Shown: piece by piece, positions 9,631-18,243 of the stretch
Numbering within the stretch: position 1 is the first letter of the stretch
Layout: each line of letters opens with the position of its first letter
Origin: Alteromonas sp. 1_MG-2023
GTDB lineage: Bacteria > Pseudomonadota > Gammaproteobacteria > Enterobacterales > Alteromonadaceae
Length of the DNA stretch: 64,000 bases
NCBI RefSeq assembly: GCF_030547075.1
Contig: NZ_JAUOQH010000002.1
Location: 338,553 to 402,552, forward strand
Direction of reading: 5' to 3'
The notes under the pieces: model-generated
Told to the model about the DNA's origin: nothing
The model's database searches: none
The model's input: the letters and a program-made list of their open reading frames with translations, nothing else
Made by a program: the position numbers and the translations under genes

Positions 9631-11687
9631 TATTTCGTTCTACTTCTTTTTTCACCAAACAGCTGTTTGCCGTACTCTCGGTTAACTTTTTATCGCTATG
9701 TCTTGTAGCAGGATTACTGTATTCCAACTTTATAAGTGATTACAAAAACAACTTGGTAAATGTACTTAGCAGCCAATCTAAGTTATTAGCCTCAGCAAGC
9801 CGCTCGTCGGTGCTTTTTAATGATGCACAGTCTACTCAAGATTTACTGTTTGCGGCGTCACAGTTACAAGCCACGTTAACCGCTAAAGTATACGACGCTG
9901 AGTTTAATCTCTTTGCTGAATATTCTAGAGAAGGTGTTTTCGACCTAACCTCTCCCCAACAACTTCCTTTAGGGGAAACCTTTAAAGACGACGCCCTTTA
10001 CTTTGTTGAACCTGTCGTTTTCGACCAACAAATAATTGGCTTCCTTATGTTGTCGGCAAGCACTGATTCTCTTGATTCGCAACAGCATCAAGCGTTGCTT
10101 GTAGTTATAGGCGTACTTTTGCTAAGTATGCTGCTTTCTTACTTGCTCAATTTCCGTTTACAGAAGCTCTTCACCAGCCCTATCGACAAGCTTATTTCAT
10201 TAATCAGAAAGGTGGCAAAATCTCGGGAATACCATACTCGCTTGCCGGAAGTTCGCAATGATGAACTAGGGGAGTTATTTTCTGGTCTAAACGATATTTT
10301 GGCCACAGTTGAAAACCATCAAGAACAATTGAAGGCCCACAATACTGAACTTGAAAGTTTAGTGGAACTTCGAACACGCCAGCTTTACCAACGCGCTAAT
10401 TATGATGCGTTAACGCATTTGCCTAATCGCCACCTTTTTGTTGAACAAATAGAACTTGCGATTAATAAAGCGAATAAGACTCGTAGTCCTTTGGCGGTAA
10501 TGTTTCTCGATTTAGATCGTTTCAAGCTTATTAACGACAGCCTTGGTCATGATATTGGTGACAAAGTACTTGTCGAAGTATCAAAGAAACTCACTGAAAT
10601 TGTGGTTAAACAAGACCGAGTGTCTAGGTGGGGGGGCGATGAATTTGTCGTAATGGTTGAAGAATTACACTCAAAAGATGATTTATCTTATCTTGCCAAT
10701 CACATTATCGCGAGTTTAAGTGAACCTATGTTAATAGAGGGGCATCAACTTCATATTTCTACCAGTATTGGCATTGCGGTTTATGAGACCCAAGAAGAAA
10801 ACGGTATTTCATTATTGAAGCATGCCGACACCAGTATGTATCACGCTAAAGAACAAGGGCCGGGTCAGTTCTGCTTTTTTAACGACGGCATGTTAGAAAA
10901 CTCAATGAACCGCCTTTCTTTAGAAGGGCAACTACGACATGCACTGAAACTTGAAGATGCATTTACTATGGTGTATCAGCCTCAAATTTGTGCCAACACT
11001 GGCCACATTAAAGGTATGGAGGCCTTAATACGCTGGCAAAATGCTGAAGGCAACTATATCCCTCCTTCAGACTTTATTCCTATTGCTGAAGAAGCCGGCC
11101 TAATCAACTTACTCAGTGTTTGGATATTGAATCGTGTTAGCGCCCAAATGAATCACTGGCGAACTCAAGGCGTGCCTCTGGTGCCTGTTGCCATCAATTT
11201 ACCTGCTTGTTTTATTACTCAATTAGACTGTGCCGAGCAGATTGCCGATATCATGGCATCTAACAATATTCCGCCTGAATTAATTGAAGTTGAATTGACC
11301 GAGAATACGTTTATAAGCTCTACAGAATTTGCTTTAACATCACTGAAAAAGTTAAAAAAGTTAGGCTTTAAAGTTTCCATTGATGACTTTGGCACCGGCT
11401 ATTCTTGCTTAAGCTATATCTCCACACTACCTATTGATAAATTGAAAATTGATGGCAGCTTTGTACAAAAGTTAGGAAAGTCAAAATCTAACGATGGCAT
11501 TGTAAGTGCAATAGTGATGCTGGCCAAAGGCCTAAACCTCGTTACAGTAGGAGAATGTGTAGAAACAGAAGACCAACTCATTCAGCTACGAGAGATGGGC
11601 TGCGATATTATTCAAGGGTATTATTACCATCCGCCTTTGCATGTTGACGCTGCAGCTAAGCTAATGCTAGACACTCACCAAACTTAA
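9627..11687 (+). CDS. Membrane GGDEF-EAL c-di-GMP enzyme with HAMP domain
   Basis: The 686-residue inner-membrane enzyme has TM1 at ~10-32, a periplasmic sensor of ~115 residues (CHASE8-like), TM2 at ~152-173, HAMP ~174-230, GGDEF ~255-420 and EAL ~430-680. The cyclase motif WGGDEF (~337-342) is intact. The EAL signature GMEALIRW (~461-468), ELTEN and DDFGTGYS are also present, so both synthesis and hydrolysis are possible on sequence grounds. It overlaps the YfiR-like gene by four bases and is probably held in check by that protein, as YfiN is by YfiR. Its last four bases overlap the convergent DUF3307 gene. Confidence 0.92.
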   Translation: MIFRSTSFFTKQLFAVLSVNFLSLCLVAGLLYSNFISDYKNNLVNVLSSQSKLLASASRSSVLFNDAQSTQDLLFAASQLQATLTAKVYDAEFNLFAEYSREGVFDLTSPQQLPLGETFKDDALYFVEPVVFDQQIIGFLMLSASTDSLDSQQHQALLVVIGVLLLSMLLSYLLNFRLQKLFTSPIDKLISLIRKVAKSREYHTRLPEVRNDELGELFSGLNDILATVENHQEQLKAHNTELESLVELRTRQLYQRANYDALTHLPNRHLFVEQIELAINKANKTRSPLAVMFLDLDRFKLINDSLGHDIGDKVLVEVSKKLTEIVVKQDRVSRWGGDEFVVMVEELHSKDDLSYLANHIIASLSEPMLIEGHQLHISTSIGIAVYETQEENGISLLKHADTSMYHAKEQGPGQFCFFNDGMLENSMNRLSLEGQLRHALKLEDAFTMVYQPQICANTGHIKGMEALIRWQNAEGNYIPPSDFIPIAEEAGLINLLSVWILNRVSAQMNHWRTQGVPLVPVAINLPACFITQLDCAEQIADIMASNNIPPELIEVELTENTFISSTEFALTSLKKLKKLGFKVSIDDFGTGYSCLSYISTLPIDKLKIDGSFVQKLGKSKSNDGIVSAIVMLAKGLNLVTVGECVETEDQLIQLREMGCDIIQGYYYHPPLHVDAAAKLMLDTHQT

Positions 11688-12502
11688 AGCTTTCCTATAA
11701 ACCAACGGGTGGTAAGCCCTACGCCAATGGTTATTACCACACTGGTTAATGTTCCTAATAAAACATATTCCGTTAGCTTCTTATCTTCGCTTTTTGATAA
11801 ATCACCAAATCTAAAAATAGACTTTGCAGCAAGCAGAAAACCAATAGCCGCAAATTGGTTTATCAGTACAAAAGTAAGAATAAGTAAGCGTTCTAAATAG
11901 CCTATTCGTTGCCCTGCCATGGCCAAGGTATTTTGGATTGGCAACTGAACGAGTTGTGCTGTTTCTTTTGGTTTCACCATGGAATCTAACTCTTTTGTCC
12001 ACGGTGAAAGTAACTGTTTTATAAATATAGACGTCGGTTTCAAAATCACTAAATAGGCTAATACTATGGCCAGATGTTGATAATCAATGAGTAAAACTTG
12101 CTTTAACAAGGCTTCAAACTGATGAGTAAGCGCGGCCCACAATATAATGATCACAGCAATGTGCGCTAGCTGATCAAGCGTGAAAGCCAAGGTTGATGCC
12201 CTTGCGTAAGACTTTACAGCATCAATCAAAAAGTGGCTTAGTAATACCCCACCCGCTACCATCAACAGAGCGGTAAAGTCCATGTCGGCTAGGCCAGTTT
12301 CTTTTTGCGCAACAAGAGTTATGCAGGAAACCGTTACCAAAGCTATTAAGGCTAACACTCCGTGTAATAACGCATGAAAGTATAATGCATTCGACTGCAG
12401 GTGTTTGGTATTACGGCTCTCTACCCAACTACTTGGCTGAAAGTAAAAATCGCCAAGCAAATGGGCAACTATCAGCCCTATCACTATGCTAAGTTGCTCC
12501 AT
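11684..12502 (-). CDS. DUF3307 multi-pass membrane protein
   Basis: The 272-residue integral membrane protein has an N-terminal region, LIVAHLLGDFYFQPSSW, with spaced His/Asp residues (AHLLGDF, HALLHG, SHFLIDAVK) typical of DUF3307. Further helices follow near residues 130-160, 205-225 and 240-265. The family function is unknown; DUF3307 genes are commonly paired with satD, as here. It starts two bases after the SatD stop, so the two form one operon. It converges tail-to-tail with the GGDEF-EAL gene, overlapping by four bases. Confidence 0.85.
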   Translation of the reverse strand: MEQLSIVIGLIVAHLLGDFYFQPSSWVESRNTKHLQSNALYFHALLHGVLALIALVTVSCITLVAQKETGLADMDFTALLMVAGGVLLSHFLIDAVKSYARASTLAFTLDQLAHIAVIIILWAALTHQFEALLKQVLLIDYQHLAIVLAYLVILKPTSIFIKQLLSPWTKELDSMVKPKETAQLVQLPIQNTLAMAGQRIGYLERLLILTFVLINQFAAIGFLLAAKSIFRFGDLSKSEDKKLTEYVLLGTLTSVVITIGVGLTTRWFIGKL

Positions 12503-12504
12503 GC

Positions 12505-13143
12505 TTACAGCTCCGTTTCCAGTTCGCCCGCCATAAACGCTAAATAATCATTGATTAAGTGATATTCACTGGCGTTTAAAATACGGGTAATGTTACTTCG
12601 GGTTTTTCCTAGTGTGTTCGCTATTTGCTCATGGCCTTTATCTTCAGCATTAATATAAGCAAGTAAAGTTTCTGACTGAGTTTGAGTTAGCGAACTAATA
12701 TGGCTATCAGCAAACGCAGTTAACAACCCAGTATTTTTATTAAAGACTTCGTTGCTGCTAATAATAGCTAAATGCTGAGATTTAAGGTTATCGAGCGCCC
12801 TGCCCGAGCGTACAAAGGCATCGCCGTTTCCGGTCCTAACTTGTCCATCGGTAAAGCTCACTTTTCCAATGCCGACGCTAATTCGTACATCTGTTGAAGG
12901 ATTGCAAGCTTTTAGCGCTAATTTTATACAAACTGCTACATGCATCGCGCATTTAATTGTAGAGATAACAGCTTGAAAAGCATCGCCACGAAATACATCG
13001 TATTGACCTTTGTATATCTTTGTTTGCGTGTCTAGCGTAGCGGTTAATACTGAAAGTACATGTTTTAATTCCCCTTCACTTAAACGTTGGGAATTCACGA
13101 TATCACCGGTGAGTACCGCCGCATGTTTATTTGTATTATCCAT
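12505..13143 (-). CDS. SatD-family protein
   Basis: The 212-residue cytoplasmic protein has the family start AVLTGDIVNSQRLS (~9-22) and the conserved segment YDVFRGDAFQAVI (~45-57). RISVGIGKV and GNGDAFVRSGRALD (~100-135) give it a nucleotide-cyclase-like look, and the C-terminal helix-turn-helix is EQIANTLGKTRSNITRIL (~175-192). SatD was named from a Streptococcus mutans secretion/acid-tolerance operon, but its reaction is not established. A strong ribosome site AAGGGG precedes the ATG. It is the first gene of the SatD-DUF3307 pair, and a LexA-type box sits 114-129 bases upstream. Confidence 0.85.
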   Translation of the reverse strand: MDNTNKHAAVLTGDIVNSQRLSEGELKHVLSVLTATLDTQTKIYKGQYDVFRGDAFQAVISTIKCAMHVAVCIKLALKACNPSTDVRISVGIGKVSFTDGQVRTGNGDAFVRSGRALDNLKSQHLAIISSNEVFNKNTGLLTAFADSHISSLTQTQSETLLAYINAEDKGHEQIANTLGKTRSNITRILNASEYHLINDYLAFMAGELETEL

Positions 13144-13256
13144 AACTTCCCCTTCGTAAAGCGCTACGCATTAAGTAAAGCACCAAGCATTAAACAAGAC
13201 TTGCCTTGGCAAGTTTTGGCTTACGTTGACTTACGCGACTCTGCTTTCCAGATTGC

Positions 13257-13272
13257 CTGTATTTTTATACAG
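13257..13272 (-). promoter_or_regulatory. LexA/SOS-type box upstream of the SatD operon
   Basis: CTGTATTTTTATACAG matches the gammaproteobacterial LexA core CTGT-N8-ACAG with an AT-rich centre and is nearly perfectly palindromic. On the leftward strand TATAAA, a plausible -10 element, lies inside it, so LexA binding would block the SatD promoter. The next rightward gene starts 270 bases away and has its own promoter area, so the leftward operon is the better target. Confidence 0.65.
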
Positions 13273-13459
13273 ATGCAATACGCCATAGTAGATAATGTCA
13301 TCGGTGCGTGCAGTTACTGTAAATAAGCACTTTCACAAAAGACACCAAAAACAATCACATTAAACAAAGTAACCATAAATAATCACTTAATCAAGGTAAA
13401 ACCGTGATACCGAGTAATATTCACTCTAAAAACGCATATTCCTAAGAGCACTTGCAAAA

Positions 13460-13510
13460 GTAGAATGATTGCTCTACCATTAAAACACAAGGTAGAGTAT
13501 TCATTCTACC
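13460..13510 (+). promoter_or_regulatory. Two TetR-type operators and promoter of the TetR/MDR operon
   Basis: Two palindromes share the form GTAGA-N8-TCTAC: GTAGAATGATTGCTCTAC at 13460-13477 and GGTAGAGTATTCATTCTACC at 13491-13510, centred 32 bp apart. A possible promoter (TTGCAA at 13452-13457, 17-base spacer, TACCAT at 13475-13480) has the first operator in its spacer and the second over the transcription start area. This fits autorepression by the TetR regulator encoded just downstream. Confidence 0.75.
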
Positions 13511-13542
13511 TTTACTTTAACGGTATAAATTCGGAAGTGATA

Positions 13543-14079
13543 ATGACACCAGATGAACGAAAGAATGACATTGCTGCACGTCTTGAAAGTGCGTTTAGCA
13601 TAAATGGTTTTACCCAGCCTAATGTCGCCTCTTTAAAGGAGCAAACAGGGACTACACTCAAAACCCTGTATAAATATTTTCCTTCTAAAGAAGATATGAT
13701 AATTGGTGCGCTTGATCACCGCCACCAGCGGTATTTATCATTTCTGGCCACAGACTGCCCTGACGATTTACATGGCGCGGTAAAACATGTGTTCGATCGT
13801 CTTGCTTTATGGCTTGCGCAATATGCACCTAACGGCTGTATGTCATTACAAGCATTATCTAGCTATCCCAACTATGTACAGGTAACGACTGCCGTAAACA
13901 CCCACAAGGCCGATGTCCGCCAATGGCTTTTCGATTTAACAGGTAATGATTCACTGTCGAACTCCCTATTCATATTACATGAAGGCATGTCTGCTGCTTG
14001 GCCGACTATGGGCGAAGAAACCCTAGATACTACCCAGGTAATGCTAAACCAAATACTTAAAGAACATGGCTTAACTTAA
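13543..14079 (+). CDS. TetR-family transcriptional regulator
   Basis: From the ATG at 13543 (preceded by GGAAG) the product has 178 residues. The N-terminal TetR helix-turn-helix includes VASLKEQTGTTLKTLYKYFP followed by SKEDMI (~residues 25-50). The C-terminal ligand domain contains few charged motifs and a Cys near residue 110. An upstream frame start at 13465 lies inside the operator pair and is rejected. The gene is followed after 12 bases by an MDR oxidoreductase, which it probably controls. The inducer is unknown; an electrophile or quinone would fit the partner enzyme but is only inferred. Confidence 0.9.
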   Translation: MTPDERKNDIAARLESAFSINGFTQPNVASLKEQTGTTLKTLYKYFPSKEDMIIGALDHRHQRYLSFLATDCPDDLHGAVKHVFDRLALWLAQYAPNGCMSLQALSSYPNYVQVTTAVNTHKADVRQWLFDLTGNDSLSNSLFILHEGMSAAWPTMGEETLDTTQVMLNQILKEHGLT

Positions 14080-14091
14080 CGGAGACTTTTT

Positions 14092-15138
14092 ATGTCACAA
14101 CTTCCATCACAAATGAAAGGGGTAGTACTTACCCATCACGGCGACCTTGATGCATTGAGTATCCGTAACGATCTAGCTTTGCCGGTTCCCGCTGCAACCG
14201 ATGTGGTGATTAAAGTCGCCGCGGCTGGTGTAAATAATACCGATATTAATACCCGCAAAGGATGGTATTCAAAAGGCGATAACGATGCAGAAGATGCATC
14301 GTGGTCTGGCACACCACTACCGCTTCCCCTTGTTCAAGGCGCAGATGTATGCGGCTATATTGTAGCAGTAGGTAGCGAAGTAGACGCGAATCGAATTGGT
14401 GAGCGAGTCATTATAGAGCCAAGCTTATCAGAAGCGGATGGCATTGAATTAAGCTCACCGTGGTACTTTGGATCTGAATGTGACGGTGGCTTTGCAGAAT
14501 ACACAAAAGTAGCCGCTAAGCACGCCCATGCGGTAAACTCAACACTAACTGATGCCGAGCTTGCGTCATTTCCATGTTCATATTCTACCGCCGAAAACAT
14601 GTTGCATCGGGCTGCAGTATCTAAAGGCGATAGAGTGCTTATTACTGGGGCTTCTGGTGGTGTAGGCTCTGCGGCCTTACAACTAGCCAAAGCGCGAGGC
14701 GCTTTTGTGGTAGCTATCACCAGTGAATCGAAACAAGAGGCACTAAAAGCACTTGGCGCAGACGATACGCTAACACGCGATTGTAATTGGTTAGCTTATG
14801 CGAAAGATAAGCTCTTTGATGTGGTAATAGATTTAGTGGCTGGGCCTAGGTGGCCAGAGCTGCTTGATATGATGCGCCCCTTTGGTCGCTATGCCGTATC
14901 CGGTGCTATTGCTGGCCACACAGTGCCATTAGATGTGCGAACGCTATATTTAAAAGATTTACAATTATTGGGCTGTACTGTGCTTTCAGAAGAGGTATTC
15001 GGCAACCTAGTTAAACGTATTGAAGCGGGTGATATAGCACCACTTGTGTCTAAAACCTACCCGATTGAAGACATCAAACAAGCACAAGTAGACTTCGAAC
15101 AAAAAGCGCATATTGGAAAGTTTGTGCTTACGTTTTAA
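14092..15138 (+). CDS. MDR-superfamily NAD(P)H-dependent oxidoreductase (quinone oxidoreductase-like)
   Basis: The 348-residue protein has an N-terminal GroES-like domain (~30-150; GVNNTDINTRKGWY, GADVCGYIVAVGSEV) and a Rossmann cofactor domain (~155-290) with the glycine motif ITGASGGVGSAALQLAK. Structural zinc Cys residues of classical alcohol dehydrogenases are not arranged here, which favours the zinc-free quinone oxidoreductase/crotonyl-CoA reductase branch. It is translated from a GGAG site 12 bases after the TetR gene and likely detoxifies a reactive carbonyl or quinone. Its stop is six bases from the convergent GGDEF gene. The substrate is unknown. Confidence 0.88.
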   Translation: MSQLPSQMKGVVLTHHGDLDALSIRNDLALPVPAATDVVIKVAAAGVNNTDINTRKGWYSKGDNDAEDASWSGTPLPLPLVQGADVCGYIVAVGSEVDANRIGERVIIEPSLSEADGIELSSPWYFGSECDGGFAEYTKVAAKHAHAVNSTLTDAELASFPCSYSTAENMLHRAAVSKGDRVLITGASGGVGSAALQLAKARGAFVVAITSESKQEALKALGADDTLTRDCNWLAYAKDKLFDVVIDLVAGPRWPELLDMMRPFGRYAVSGAIAGHTVPLDVRTLYLKDLQLLGCTVLSEEVFGNLVKRIEAGDIAPLVSKTYPIEDIKQAQVDFEQKAHIGKFVLTF

Positions 15139-15143
15139 TCTGA

Positions 15144-16646
15144 TTAGGTATTAACGTCGGTTTCTAAAGGCTTTGCGGGTTCCCACACATCAACACGATT
15201 ACGCCCTAGCGATTTAGCCAGATAGAGTGCAGTATCGGCTCGTTCTATTAATTCGTTTGGGCTAATTGGGTGGCAATGTAACATAGTAGACACCCCCAAA
15301 CTTATGGTAAGCCTTTTCCCATAACTCGACAGTTCGAAAGGTATGGCCGCTTGCTCAATACTCTTACGTATTCGCTCGGCCACTTGTATTGCAGTATCTG
15401 TGTCCGTGTAAGGCAAAATTACAACAAACTCTTCCCCACCGTACCGTGCAACGACATCGTCATTGCCAACACAGGTTTTCTTAAGTATTTCAGCAACCTG
15501 AATTAGTGCGCTATCGCCTGCCACATGACCATAATAATCGTTATACGCTTTAAAGTTATCTACATCTATTAGCAATAGACTTAGCGGTGTATTACTAGTA
15601 AGGCTCTTATCAATGTCAGCTTGCAGAGTATTATCAAATAACCTTCTATTGGCGATACCGGTTAAGCCATCAATATTGGCTAATTTTGCTAACTTGCTAT
15701 TAGCATTAATTAATTGCTGCTGTGCATCATGAAGTGCCCGCTCGTTATGTGCATTTTGTAACGTATTCGCCAACATTTGAGCTATGCGCTGTAAGTATTT
15801 AATATCATGGTCGCGCCACGTGTATGGAATACCTGTAATATCACAGCCAATAAAACCAAAAATACCATTATCTAGCTCAATTGAAACACAAAGGATAGAG
15901 CAGATACGCTCTCGCTCAAACTCCTCTCTCTCGCCCTTGGCCTCTGTAGGCAAGTATGCGACATTATTCACCTTGAACAAGCCTTCCTGTTTAAGCTTTC
16001 TATCTAGGTAAGGCATAGTATCCATTGGCAAAGCTTGAAGGTCGTCTTTATAAGGAAGTACCCCTGCCGCTACCCACTCATGGGTATTAGTGGCAAATTG
16101 CGCGTTATCATAGAACTTAAATAAGTAGCAGCGATCAAGATCACAAAACTCACCAAACGCGCCTAATACGCCGTCTATAAGATCATCAACTTTATCGTTA
16201 GCAGCATTAATAAGTTGAGAAGACAATGTGGCAAGCAGCCCATTAAAAGCAATATGCTTACCCACAGGTGAAGACTCTTCAGGTGGAATGAATAAGTTGT
16301 TTTGAACCGCCTTTGCGTTAATGACCACCCAGCTAACATCATTGAAAGTGACCACTGAGCTTTCCAGAAAAAACTGAATACCTTGCTCACGGGTTTGAAT
16401 TCGCACCCACTGGCAAAGGTGCAATGTTTCTTCTGCAATGGAGAATGGATGCTGGCTGCCGGTGAGTTCTTCTTTAGTAATAGGATCGTAAAAACGTAAA
16501 CTTTGAAGAAACGCATTCGTTACCGCTATCTCGCCGAATTGTCGAGCAAACGCAGTACTTACATCGAACTCAGGATCACCAATAGGCTTGAATAACAAGC
16601 AGGTGGGGAGTTGACGTAGTAACTTAATGCCTTCATTTGGCTCCAC
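15144..16646 (-). CDS. Diguanylate cyclase with PAS-like and GAF domains
   Basis: This is a 500-residue soluble protein. It has an N-terminal PAS-like domain (~1-125, with a LLFKPIGDPEF start), a GAF domain (~140-300, containing CDLDRCYLFKF and ICSILCVSIELDNGIFGFIG) and a short coiled linker (~300-325). The C-terminal GGDEF domain (~328-490) carries the active motif RYGGEEFVVILP. The inhibitory RxxD site is not obvious at the usual spot. It synthesises c-di-GMP in response to a cytoplasmic signal sensed by PAS/GAF. It is monocistronic, converging with the MDR gene and divergent from exoD. Confidence 0.92.
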   Translation of the reverse strand: MEPNEGIKLLRQLPTCLLFKPIGDPEFDVSTAFARQFGEIAVTNAFLQSLRFYDPITKEELTGSQHPFSIAEETLHLCQWVRIQTREQGIQFFLESSVVTFNDVSWVVINAKAVQNNLFIPPEESSPVGKHIAFNGLLATLSSQLINAANDKVDDLIDGVLGAFGEFCDLDRCYLFKFYDNAQFATNTHEWVAAGVLPYKDDLQALPMDTMPYLDRKLKQEGLFKVNNVAYLPTEAKGEREEFERERICSILCVSIELDNGIFGFIGCDITGIPYTWRDHDIKYLQRIAQMLANTLQNAHNERALHDAQQQLINANSKLAKLANIDGLTGIANRRLFDNTLQADIDKSLTSNTPLSLLLIDVDNFKAYNDYYGHVAGDSALIQVAEILKKTCVGNDDVVARYGGEEFVVILPYTDTDTAIQVAERIRKSIEQAAIPFELSSYGKRLTISLGVSTMLHCHPISPNELIERADTALYLAKSLGRNRVDVWEPAKPLETDVNT

Positions 16647-16843
16647 ATATACCCCTTATAGAAGTTAAGTAATTAGCTATTACTTTAGTACATATTCATA
16701 AAACACGCTTTTCAGCGATTAGCTTTAACTGTGAGAATGTTTGCAGTAATCCATTACAAGGAACTTACGTAATAAGTTACAGCAACTATGTTTCACCATA
16801 GTTTCTTTCCTAAGGACACGAGGTAACTTATGGATGGGTTAAT

Positions 16844-17422
16844 ATGAATGAATCAATAAGTGGGCTTTTGGATAAGTTAGTTGATGAAGACGGTGGCGAA
16901 AAGCAAAGTGCAGCAGATATTATCGCTCGCTTTGAAGACAGAGGGTTTGGCCCGCTATTACTTATACCCTCCTTGATTGCCCTCCTTCCTACTGGTGCCA
17001 TCCCAGGCGTACCTTCCTTGTGTGGCATCACACTATTTTTAATTTGCATACAAGTAGCACTAGGTAGAAGTACACCTTGGTTGCCGAATAAAATTACTAA
17101 CCAGGAAATTCAGCAAGATAAACTACAAAGCGCGGTAGAACGTGCAAAGCCTTATGTTAAAAAAACCGAAAAGCTATTAAAACCGCGATTCACAGCCTTA
17201 TCTAAATCACCTTGGAAAAATATGGTGGCAGCTTATTGTGCTTTTGCCTCGTTGTGTATGATCCCGCTAGAAGTAGTGCCCTTCGCTGTCGCACTCCCCG
17301 CCTCAGCGTTAACGTTAACCGCAATAGGCATGACCAATCGGGATGGGGTGTTTATTGGATTAGGAATGATAATTCAGTTAGGCACTGTGTATTTAACGCT
17401 AACAATATCTGGGCTGCTTTAA
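16844..17422 (+). CDS. ExoD-family membrane protein
   Basis: The 192-residue protein has a soluble N-terminus (~1-35; ISGLLDKLVDEDG) and about four helices. The segments RGFGPLLLIPSLIALLPTGAIPGVPS (a helix with Pro/Gly turns, here in two parts) and CMIPLEVVPFAVALPA are characteristic of the ExoD family, named from rhizobial exopolysaccharide and alkali-tolerance genes. The reaction is unknown. A five-codon frame (ATG at 16829) ends overlapping the ExoD start and might couple translation. It stands alone, convergent with the fatty-acid-hydroxylase-like gene. Confidence 0.85.
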   Translation: MNESISGLLDKLVDEDGGEKQSAADIIARFEDRGFGPLLLIPSLIALLPTGAIPGVPSLCGITLFLICIQVALGRSTPWLPNKITNQEIQQDKLQSAVERAKPYVKKTEKLLKPRFTALSKSPWKNMVAAYCAFASLCMIPLEVVPFAVALPASALTLTAIGMTNRDGVFIGLGMIIQLGTVYLTLTISGLL

Positions 17423-17454
17423 ATCAATAAAAGCTAACTGAATGACAACAATCG

Positions 17455-18243
17455 TTAACGATTAAACGGCATTTTTAACAGCGCTATTATGCCTGCATTG
17501 TCATTAGTGGCGGGGTAGTCTTTTTGACCTATGGCAATATCTTCATCACGCATGGTTGCACGGCTTTTAAAACTACCAAATAGCTTGTCCCACCAAGACA
17601 CGCTGAAGCCAAAGTTAGTATTAGATTCTTCTTTACGTTGGCTGTGATGAATGCGATGCAACCGCTGGGTAATAATAAGCATCCCAATTCTGTCATCCCA
17701 CTTCTGTGGCAGTCGAATATTTGCATGGTTAAATAGGGCAAACCCATTCAAACCAACTTCGAAAATAACTATCGCAATAGCAGGTACCCCAAAAGCGACA
17801 ACCACCACCGCTTTAATGAACAAGCTTAATATAATTTCGATAGGATGAAAGCGAAGCCCTGTGGTGGTATCTACGTGGCTGTCAGCGTGATGCATTTTAT
17901 GAATACGCCATAGAAGAGGAATTTTATGAAACAGCCGATGCTGCCAATAAATCACCATATCTAACAGCAATACACTAAAAGCGACCACAACCCAGTGGCT
18001 CATACTTAGGCTGTTGAATAACCCCACATTAGTATTATCAGCCCACAAGGCCACACCGACTAAACTGGCAGGCAGTACTACCCTTGAACACAGCGCGCCT
18101 AATACCACCATACTCAGATTGCCTTTCCACCGGCTGGCGCGCCCCAATATCGATTGCCTCGCTGGCAGCCATGCTTCTAGCACAGCCATTATCGTGAATA
18201 TGCCTAAAAACAGGCTAACTCGAACAAGTGCAGTGTTATCCAC
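17455..18243 (-). CDS. Fatty acid hydroxylase / sterol desaturase superfamily membrane enzyme
   Basis: The 262-residue membrane di-iron enzyme carries all three His clusters of the superfamily: HRLFH (~103-107), HKMHHAD (~116-122) and HRIHHS (~195-200). Four to five helices surround them. Such enzymes hydroxylate or desaturate lipids or other hydrophobic substrates. It starts with GTG, overlapping the YnjF stop by one base (TAGTG), and is the last gene of the long ynj operon. This links it to the CDP-alcohol phosphatidyltransferase in a possible lipid-modification step. The substrate is unknown. Confidence 0.9.
   Translation of the reverse strand: MDNTALVRVSLFLGIFTIMAVLEAWLPARQSILGRASRWKGNLSMVVLGALCSRVVLPASLVGVALWADNTNVGLFNSLSMSHWVVVAFSVLLLDMVIYWQHRLFHKIPLLWRIHKMHHADSHVDTTTGLRFHPIEIILSLFIKAVVVVAFGVPAIAIVIFEVGLNGFALFNHANIRLPQKWDDRIGMLIITQRLHRIHHSQRKEESNTNFGFSVSWWDKLFGSFKSRATMRDEDIAIGQKDYPATNDNAGIIALLKMPFNR

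Noticed and set aside
13087..13326. Rightward open frame of 79 codons over the SatD start
   Set aside because: It overlaps the SatD 5' end and the LexA-type box, has no ribosome site and no recognisable protein.
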